From: Cheiracanthium punctorium
Taxonomy: Eukaryota > Arthropoda > Arachnida > Araneae > Cheiracanthiidae
DNA: 64,000 nucleotides
Assembly: GCA_038373885.1 (NCBI GenBank)
Contig: JAWZYV010010352.1
Span: 248,001 to 312,000 of the forward strand
Direction: 5' to 3'
Part shown: positions 56,345 through 64,000 of the stretch, piece by piece
Layout of the letters: every line of letters begins with the position of its first letter
Numbering within the stretch: the first letter of the stretch is position 1
Translations under genes and position numbers: made by a program
The notes under the pieces: model-generated
The model's database searches: none
What the model was told of the DNA's origin: nothing
Seen by the model: only the letters and a program-made list of their open reading frames with translations

Positions 56345-57704
56345 TGTTATGATTTCAATTTTAAGTAAAGTGTAATTAATTAATAGCCTACTTAATTAAA
56401 AATCCTAACCTTAATTAGTGAATTTTAAATCAAGTAAAATTAAAATTTCTAAACAATTTGTTTATTAAGGTGGTTTTGTTTTGTCACCATATGCCAGTAT
56501 TCATAAAGGAAGTAAAATAATAATGAACTATGTATCAAGTAAAATAATAATGAAATAATAATGTTTAAAATTTATTAAGGTATATGTTGAATTACTATTG
56601 ATGACTCATGGCTGACTCATTTTTATTTATTTGTTTACTTGTTCTATATTTTGGCGCCAAACATCTAAAAGATCGTTATTCTGGCGATCGTGTTGCCATC
56701 CTTGTGTAAGGTAACTATACATATTGTTCAAGTAATTAAAATAATTTGTACAACAATTTTCTTTTAAATTTTAAATTCATGAAAATACGTTTTGTGAGAG
56801 CTGACATTATTCAGAGGGTTGGTAATAAATTTTTAGAGCTGACAATAAGAGTTTCATAAAAATGTTTGTTTTGAAATTGGTAATTTTCCTTAGAAAAAAT
56901 TAAGTGGTTGTAATTACAGTTAAGTTTTTTTTTTTCCACTATAATTATCTTTTCTGGATTTCTCTAACCTTCTTTCTAAATTTTTTTAATAACATCCAAT
57001 AACTACGTGCATCGATACCAATACTTCGATTCAATATATAAAAGAAGAAAACAACAACGGCGCAAGGATATGGAGATCGGCACCCAAGCATTTTCAAATT
57101 TTTAAATCAAAAATAGAACTTCTACAATAGTTACAACGATAAGAACAACTTTCACATTTTTCATCATAGTAAAAAAATTAAGTTTCAACGCCCATCGATA
57201 ATAAATCTACAAGTTTTCATTAATAATAATTGTATCTTCGACCGAACTACTTTACGAGCGGAAAGCGCCAACAAAGGAGGTAAAAAGGTGACCTAAGCCG
57301 GAGGAAGCGTGGGGTTGAGTCATTTATAGTAATTCAACATATACAATAATAAATTTTAAACACTTCATTATTATTTTACTTCCTTTATGAATACTGGCAT
57401 ATGGTGACAAAACAAAACCACCTTAATAAACAAATTGTTTAGAAATTTTAATTTTACTTGATTTAAAATTCACTAATTAAGGTTAGGATTTTTAATTAAG
57501 TAGGCTATTAATTAATTACACTTTACTTAAAATTGAAATCATAACAAATACATCCCTCTCACACGAAAAAAAAAAATGTGCAACATTTTTTTTTTTTTTT
57601 TTTTTTTTTCTCAAGAAACATAACAGTAAACTGGAATTTACACACCCTAAGTAACCCGCCTAACTCCAAATTGTAAACCAAAATGTTGATTTACAACACA
57701 AAAC

Positions 57705-57739
<35 letters not shown>

Positions 57740-58960
57740 AACACAGTAGCTTGAATAATCTGCTTCGCATAAAAATAGTATACAATTACCCCAAAAAAAT
57801 ATCACAATAAAAAAAAAAAAAATTAATTAAAAGAAAGAAAGAAGGAAAGAAAGATAAAAACTTATCGTTAGTTGAAGAGAGGGGGGGCCCCCATCTATGA
57901 TCTTTCATCAAGTCATCATCAAGAACTCCAGTAAGAATGCCAGCGCCATTTCTTTTCCTTAGCAAGACAGCGCGTGGGACTCAGACTTCAGTCGATCACA
58001 CCAACCTCCAGAATGACTCAACCCCACGCTTCCTCCGGCTTAGGTCACCTTTTTACCTCCTTTGTTGGCGCTTTCCGCTCGTAAAGTAGTTCGGTCGAAG
58101 ATACAATTATTATTAATGAAAACTTGTAGATTTATTATCGATGGGCGTTGAAACTTAATTTTTTTACTATGATGAAAAATGTGAAAGTTGTTCTTATCAT
58201 TGTAACTATTGTAGAAGTTCTATTTTTGATTTAAAAATTTGAAAATGCTTGGGTGCCGATCTCCATATCCTTGCGCCGTTGTTGTTTTCTTCTTTTATAT
58301 ATTGAATCGAAGTATTGGTATCGATGCACGTAGTTATTGGATGTTATTAAAAAAATTTAGAAAGAAGGTTAGAGAATTCCAGAAAAGATAATTATAGTGA
58401 AAAAAAAAAAAAACTTAACTGTAATTACAACCACTTAATTTTTTCTAAGGAAAATTACCAATTTCAAAACAAACATTTTTATGAAACTCTTATTGTCAGC
58501 TCTAAAAATTTATTACCAACCCTCTGAATAATGTCAGCTCTCACAAAACGTATTTTCATGAATTTAAAATTTAAAAGAAAATTGTTGTACAAATTATTTT
58601 AATTACTTGAACAATATGTATAGTTACCTTACACAAGGATGGCAACACGATCGCCAGAATAACGATCTTTTAGATGTTTGGCGCCAAAATATAGAACAAG
58701 TAAACAAATAAATAAAAATGAGTCAGCCATGAGTCATCAATAGTAATTCAACATATACCTTAATAAATTTTAAACACTTCATTATTATTTTACTTCCTTT
58801 ATGAATACTGGCATATGGTGACAGAACAAAACCACCTTAATAAACAAATTGTTTAGAAATTTTAATTTTACTTGATTTAAAATTCACTAATTAAGGTTAG
58901 GATTTTTAATTAAGTAGGCTATTAATTAATTACACTTTACTTAAAATTGAAATCATAACA
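56345..58960. mobile_element. Element with ~950-bp near-identical inverted arms
   Basis: The left arm (56345-57321) and right arm (58013-58960, inverted) agree almost base for base, with one ~30-bp indel near 56530 and few substitutions. Termini are TGTTATGATTTC and its complement, flanked by the 4-bp direct repeat CATT (56341-56344, 58961-58964). A third, partial inverted copy of the outer arm (57317-57546) follows the left arm, joined at GAGTCA, and ends in the same terminus. The loop (57547-58012) has long T and A tracts. No transposase. The class is uncertain: a foldback or a 4-bp-duplication family. Confidence 0.8.
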
Positions 58961-59241
58961 CATTTAGCCAAATCTTTGTAAAAAGAGTACTTTGCTGAGT
59001 ATTAGATGAGCAGTCGATTTGAATTTTTTTAATATTCGAAAAAGCTTTAAAATAATTAATTTTGATTATAGAATACAGTACTTCACAAAGCGCTGCACTC
59101 AATGCCTGATTGTTTAAACTTTAATTTATTCAAAATAAATTATCTCTTATACACATATATACATAAAATATGTACTTATACAGGGGGTGATACAATTCCC
59201 TCCCGTGTTTGGAAGGCTTATAAAAACTTGATTTTGTGTGT

Positions 59242-59312
59242 GTGTGTGATATTTTGAATTCTACATGTAATTGTCACATAAAATTACATGTAGAATTCAA
59301 AATATCACACAC
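59242..59312. repeat. Perfect 31-bp hairpin
   Basis: 59242-59272 and 59282-59312 are exact reverse complements around a 9-base loop. It begins in a TG repeat. It could be a miniature palindromic element or a structured RNA. Confidence 0.9.
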
Positions 59313-60898
59313 GCATTTAGGCTCTTTTTATTGTCCAAAGAGTAAAAAAAATTACTTAGCATGCTAAGTTACTTTAAAAAGTAACTGCTAAGTAACTTTA
59401 CTTTAAAAAGTAATTAGCCTTTTAGACCTGTGTTTATGGTTTAATATTTTCTACCGCTGTACACAAATTTTAAATTCTTGAGAAGTCATCCACATAGTTA
59501 TTTTTGAATTGCTTACAGGGAATAATGTTGGCGCGCGCACTATGTAACCCATACTGTAAGGACCAACGCGTTCTTCCGCGGTAGAGTTGAATGCCTCAAG
59601 GCAAGTGCCCGCCATTAGGAAAAAAATATTTTTAAATAAATATGATTAAATCCAATTATTTTAAGAAATAAGTCAAAGTTTAACATTTCTCTCTTTAATT
59701 TCATTCATTTTTCTTTTCAATTACCTCCTCAAACACTATTAGTTGAAAGTTAGTGAGAATTAGTATTTATTTATTTATTTTCACATGGTGATTTCAAATA
59801 TTAAGTGAAGACATCACTGCATCCCTTTCGAAACCTGGTCTATATTTTTATGTAGATGACGTCTAAGCCTAGTGTAGTGTAGTATAGTGTAATTAAGGCA
59901 TCTTTTAATTTTCAAATACAGTAAAGCATATTTATACGTATTTCAAGGGACAGATCTGAAACGACGTATAAATGAAAAGACGTATAAGTGAAACATTAAT
60001 AAACAACTTTGATTATTCGTAGTTTAATGCTGCTAATGCAAATTTATGTGAATATAATAAATGTATGTTTTTTTTAAGGTACTAGTAAATTACTTCATAT
60101 TACTTTTTACTTGAAAACAATATCTAAATTAAAAAATAAATCAAAATAAAAGTGAAACAAATCCTATCTTTATTGGACAATATTTAATACTGCATAAATT
60201 TAGTATTAATCTAATATACATTGAATAACATAAGTGATTTTTGTTCAAAAAGTCATTGAATTTAATAAACTACCTATAGTCGCCTGATGTGCTGATTGTC
60301 TTTAATTATTAGTTACAGTATTTCGGATTGAATTAAGTTCATGAAATGTCTTTTTCCCTCGCGTTCTGATAGACAAAGTGAGTGTTAAACTTTCCTTTCT
60401 TCAACTTAAATATTTGTAGTTAATTACTTTAAAAAATTATTATTATAATGTGGTAGTGATTCAGAGTCAATAAGATTTTTTGCTATCAAGCAGTAGATGA
60501 ATCAGTAGAGCACTGAAAAGAACACCTCTTATTATTTACAATTCAGTAGTGTGTGATAGAGAGGTCACTGCTATAAACATTTTTTGGTTTATCTGTGTTG
60601 ATTTCATTTATTAAACAGATACTTAAGATACATATATACTGGAATAATGAAATCTACTTTAAAATCTTTACTGAAATCTATTGAATTTGACTTCAAAGCT
60701 TAGGATCGGGCTATTTGCTTGCCGGAATGTCATTTAGCTAAGGAACTACATTTCAACTTACTTGCAGAACCCACCCAGCTTTTCGCCATAGGGTAGCGAT
60801 CCATCATTCCCCACCCCACCAAATAGCGGAGTACTTTGTGGTCAGTAGGAAAGATAGTGGGGTCACAATTTTTGTAGAAATGTAGACTCCAAATTTCG
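59313..60898. other. No gene recognised; AT-rich with repeat fragments
   Basis: A palindromic TTACTTAGCATGCTAAGT stretch lies near 59350. A pogo-like end TACAGTAAAGCATATTTATA at 59929 has no partner. Open frames lack motifs. Confidence 0.5.
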
Positions 60899-60900
60899 TA

Positions 60901-61524
60901 CCCTAATAGCACAACCCTAATAGTCCCTAATAGTCCCCTGTGACTGAAAGACGACCACACAATACTGTCACAATAGAGTTACAAACAGTCGCCGCGACTC
61001 CGCAGCAAAGTCACGCCAGAGTCCCTTCTCAACTCTAATATTTTTTAAGAATAATATTTTTTTATAAATAATACTGTGTTGTTTAAAAATTTAAAAATTA
61101 ATAAATTAACCTAAATTCCATTACTACATAACTGCGAGATTTTATTTAATTACTATTTTCAGATTTATTTATTAAATGTTTCACGAATGAAATTGCCACA
61201 AAATATTAGAAAAAATGAGTCTGTTTCCAAAATCGCAAAAGTGGCCAGTGTGACGTCATTTTGAAGTCCAAAAAAATCAGTAGTCACAAAACAGTCACAG
61301 TGACTCCACAGTGGAGTCACTGAGCGACCGATCACATACTAATCACATGGTGACTTCACGGCGACGTCACCTGGTGACTGGTCACAAATAAACTTCACAG
61401 TGACCACACAGTAGATTCACATCACTCACAAGTCCCGATGTGACTAGTATGTGACAGTCCTGTGACAATTGTGACCCTCTGTGACGTCACAGCGACTCTT
61501 TTGTGACCATCTGTGCTATTAGGG
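60901..61524. mobile_element. MITE rich in GTCAC/GTGAC words
   Basis: Perfect 13-bp inverted ends CCCTAATAGCACA abut TA on both sides (60899-60900, 61525-61526). The left end is partly repeated (CCCTAATAG three times). The interior carries roughly two dozen GTCAC or GTGAC words in both orientations, densest at 61240-61510. No coding. Confidence 0.75.
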
Positions 61525-61526
61525 TA

Positions 61527-63540
61527 GTAATTACTAATTTTTTATTATTATAACTATTATATCTTTCATTGAAAAAACAGAAAAAATTCTGAGCAATCGT
61601 AGTTAGTTTTTAAAAATCGTGTATCATAATTAGCAACCATTTTACGGCTGTTCAAACACAAAATCAGTGTTTTTTCAAACTTTATTTGAATATTTAAAAT
61701 ATTAGCAAAAATAATATCAAAATTTTAGAAAATGCATTAAAAACATCGTGTTACTAGCTAGATAGTAGGAAAAAAATCGAGACTGTATGTTAATAACTAT
61801 CGATGTTATGTCACAAAAAGATTTTCTCATAGGATAACATGGGACTTCGCAGCTTCGTCTTTGCCCTCAGAGAATCACCTTAAGTGCAGAGGAAAGATTT
61901 TCTCGCCGATCTCTAAGCGTGACCACCCTCTTCAGTGATAGCCCTCTTCAGTAAACGCGTAAATATCTAGGAGGATCCGTAAAAGTTGGCAAGTATGTGC
62001 GAGTATGAAGGGCCAAAATTGTTAAACAGTTTGGTAGGCGATTTTAATACTGATTTCTATTCTGAAGAAGTGTTTTATGGAACAAGGAAGGAAAACACGG
62101 TACACTCATGGATTATGTTGCCTATTCCAAACAGTATTTTAAATGTTTACGCGATATAGTTGGAATATGCCTATGAGAATTTCTTTCTGAGCGAAATCAA
62201 GAATTCATACTAAGCCAAAGTGACTTTAACTGGAATTGTGACGTCACTCTGTCCAAATTCCAATTGGAATCCGATTCTATTGTGTTCATGGTAGAGCTCT
62301 TGGTCCTCCTTACCCACTTTCAGCAAAATTATAGCTATATAACTTTATTATTTGAGGAATTTGGCTGAGAAAAATGGGGTAAGGCTGAAAGCTGGAACAT
62401 TTAGAAAATAAGTGAAAAAATTATGAAAAGATACCAAAAAACCAATATTTATTTTTATTTAAGGGGGAAAATCTCCTCCTCTTTGCCAAAAAATCTTCTT
62501 GTTTTAGAGCTTTTGACATATTTCGCCCCTCAGAAGACATTTAATGGTTAAAATAATCTTTTCCCCTACCCTCCAAATCAAATTCACAGCCATAAAATTA
62601 CTGAACAGTGTGAAAAAAATGGAGGTGAGGGGTGTCCCAATAAAAATGGTGTGTGATGAAACAAGGGGTCATATTTGGATTCAGGAGGCCATTTTACATA
62701 AGAATCCACCAGAATAGTATCAGGAATTTTTTTTTTTTCCCCCAGTATAGTATTATCATACAAACTCTATTTTTTTTCTACACACTAATGTCTCATAAAG
62801 TAATCTCACTTTAAAATGCTTTATCTCTTTGCTATCTAAGTTGAAGAGTCAGGTTGGCAGGTTTTGAAAATTCTATTTAAATAATTTAAAATTAATTCCA
62901 AGTTCATCGGAATAGAGAAAAATCACTAAAAATGTCACTTATCCCAAAACAGAAAATTTATCCTCCAAATACAATGAAAGATCATTAAATTTAGTGACAA
63001 ATCTCTTTTGTTGATAACACTAGTTCATACTGGCTTTTAATCCTTTTAACAGTAAACTTCTTTTAAATAGAGTTTAAAATGGGGTTAAAAATCTGGCATT
63101 AAAAAATTATTTGGCATCTATGTGAAATGCAATTGTAAGCAATGTTAATTGGTTGTAGAATAAAATTCATTCAATGAAAATATAATTTAAGCTGAGTAAT
63201 ATACTGAAATTTTTTCTACATTTGTTTGCATGCTTTCAAGAACACACTCAGTAGCTTAGCAAAAACATTATGAATCAGGTGGGAGAAACATGAGGCATGC
63301 TAACTCATAGAAATTTCCCAACGTGTCTCAGATCAAGGTTTATTGATAAAATCTACTTCCCTATCAATTTTTTTATTTCGCTTAAATCTTACAATTTAAA
63401 GCTGTAAAAAGTATTTATACCGTAAAATTTTAACTGCAGCAGTACATTAAACAAACCATCAACTGCTCAAGCAAACCTTCAGGCTACATATATTAAAAAT
63501 TAATTATTTTGAATATTTATATTAATCATTGCGTACTTAC
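61527..63540. other. Mostly unassigned DNA, probably intronic
   Basis: Apart from the fragment at 62000-62160 nothing is recognised. If the exon at 63541-63729 is real, this would be the intron downstream of it on the minus strand. Confidence 0.45.
62000..62160 (+). pseudogene. Possible fragment of an endonuclease/exonuclease-type protein
   Basis: A stop-free stretch reads LLNSLVGDFNTDFYSEEV and goes on for some 50 codons; GDFN is a common motif of endonuclease/exonuclease/phosphatase domains in LINEs and some other elements. It ends at TAG near 62158. The evidence is one motif in a short frame. Confidence 0.2.
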
Positions 63541-63729
63541 TTCTAGAGTATCCAAGTATTTGAAGAGTGAAAGGTCATATGAAAGGGTGTTAGGAATTAT
63601 GTTACTCTCTTTATAAAAGTCATTGCTTCCCAGAATTTGCAAATGCTGTAACTGAGTGATGAATTCAACTAAATGAGCAATATCTCGTTTTGGATTACTG
63701 GAATCTAAATTAAAAAGTTTCATAAATGT
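63541..63729 (-). CDS. Probable internal exon of a host gene, nischarin-like
   Basis: The minus strand has a 63-codon open stretch starting after an acceptor-like AATCAATCAAAG (preceded by TTCTTTTATTTG) and ending GAA directly before a perfect donor GTAAGT (63535-63540), with both junctions in phase 0. The product includes DIAHLVEFITQLQHLQILG and LSYDLSLFKYLDTLE. The latter resembles the segment just before the leucine-rich repeats of nischarin, an endosomal PX-domain and LRR scaffold that binds integrins and Rac/PAK. Codon use and composition differ from the surrounding AT-rich DNA. The family call is from memory. No other exon was located in the window. Confidence 0.5.
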
Positions 63730-64000
63730 CTTTGATTGATTTCAAATAAAAGAACATACACATTACTATTAGCCAGTAATTTTGGGACAGTTTATATATA
63801 TATATATATACAGTGGTAAAGCAGAAATTTTTCGTGGCGGGGACGGGGGGGGGCAGTTATTACTACTGCAACTCATGTACTGCTCACATATATGTATATT
63901 AGGGTGGAGCACTCTTATATGGGAAACATATTTTTGTTAAATTTTCATTTATAATAGTGATCAAAGTGTGACCCAAGATTAAAGGATTTTAAAAAACATT
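63730..64000. other. Intron or intergenic DNA with a TA microsatellite
   Basis: A short (TA)n tract at 63795-63811 is followed by CAGTGGTAAAGCAG and a G run at 63841-63854, which could be the start of a hAT-like MITE cut by the window end. Upstream intron of the putative exon if that is real. Confidence 0.4.

Noticed and set aside
59929..60000. pogo-like left end (TACAGTAAAGCATATTTATA)
   Set aside because: No right end was found; kept only as a note on the region.
60730..60960. 76-codon minus-strand frame as a possible exon
   Set aside because: It runs into the terminal repeat of the MITE at 60901, has no recognisable motif and no convincing splice sites.

Overview
This is eukaryotic, AT-rich, intron-scale DNA from an animal, almost certainly an arthropod and most likely an arachnid. 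That reading is an inference from the mix of BEL/Pao, Ty3/gypsy, Tc1, DD41D mariner, piggyBac, hAT and pogo-type elements and a tRNA-derived SINE, together with simple-sequence tracts and near absence of host coding sequence. I see no bacterial operon, CRISPR array or rRNA. Only one short stretch looks like a host gene: a probable internal exon at 63541-63729 on the minus strand, with a consensus splice donor and a leucine-rich, nischarin-like product.

Layout. 1-1015 is an old, diverged LTR carrying a hAT MITE. 1657-3502 holds a pogo-like MITE and a hAT MITE. 3573-17845 is a three-level nest: a DD41D mariner transposase gene is split by a BEL/Pao retrotransposon (4242-17487, TSD TACAA), which is itself split by a young, apparently intact Ty3/gypsy element (8746-15830, TSD GTAT, two 915-bp LTRs with two differences noticed by eye). 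17873-21450 is a decayed mag/K02A2.6-type gypsy on the plus strand. 22057-24837 is a decayed piggyBac with TTAA target duplications, followed by a TTAA-flanked MITE (25082-25685). 28174-29678 is a complete Tc1 element with an intact transposase. 31667-33448 is a Helitron candidate, 33885-34181 a complete tRNA-derived SINE, and 35279-35717 contains two small hAT MITEs.

35765-51083 is the most elaborate region: a foldback-like element made of ~145-bp tandem units, each with an 11-bp dyad, in inverted orientation around a core of GTCCCC-rich MITEs. A second BEL/Pao element (35844-42062, TSD CCGAA, one reading frame with two stop codons) has jumped into its left end, and its core plus right arm has been directly duplicated (44384-47034 and 47035-51083). 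51100-51807 is the 3' end of a Tigger/pogo element. 53652-55134 is a MITE with another pogo-like MITE inside it. 56345-58960 is an element with almost identical ~950-bp inverted arms. 60901-61524 is a MITE packed with GTCAC/GTGAC words.

How it works together: the window is an accretion of transposons rather than a gene neighbourhood. The elements that still look coding-competent are the gypsy at 9960-14843 and the Tc1 transposase at 28400-29428. The remainder are non-autonomous or broken by stops, frameshifts, deletions and nested insertions. Families, domains and boundaries were read by eye from motifs, terminal repeats and target duplications; no alignment or database search was run.
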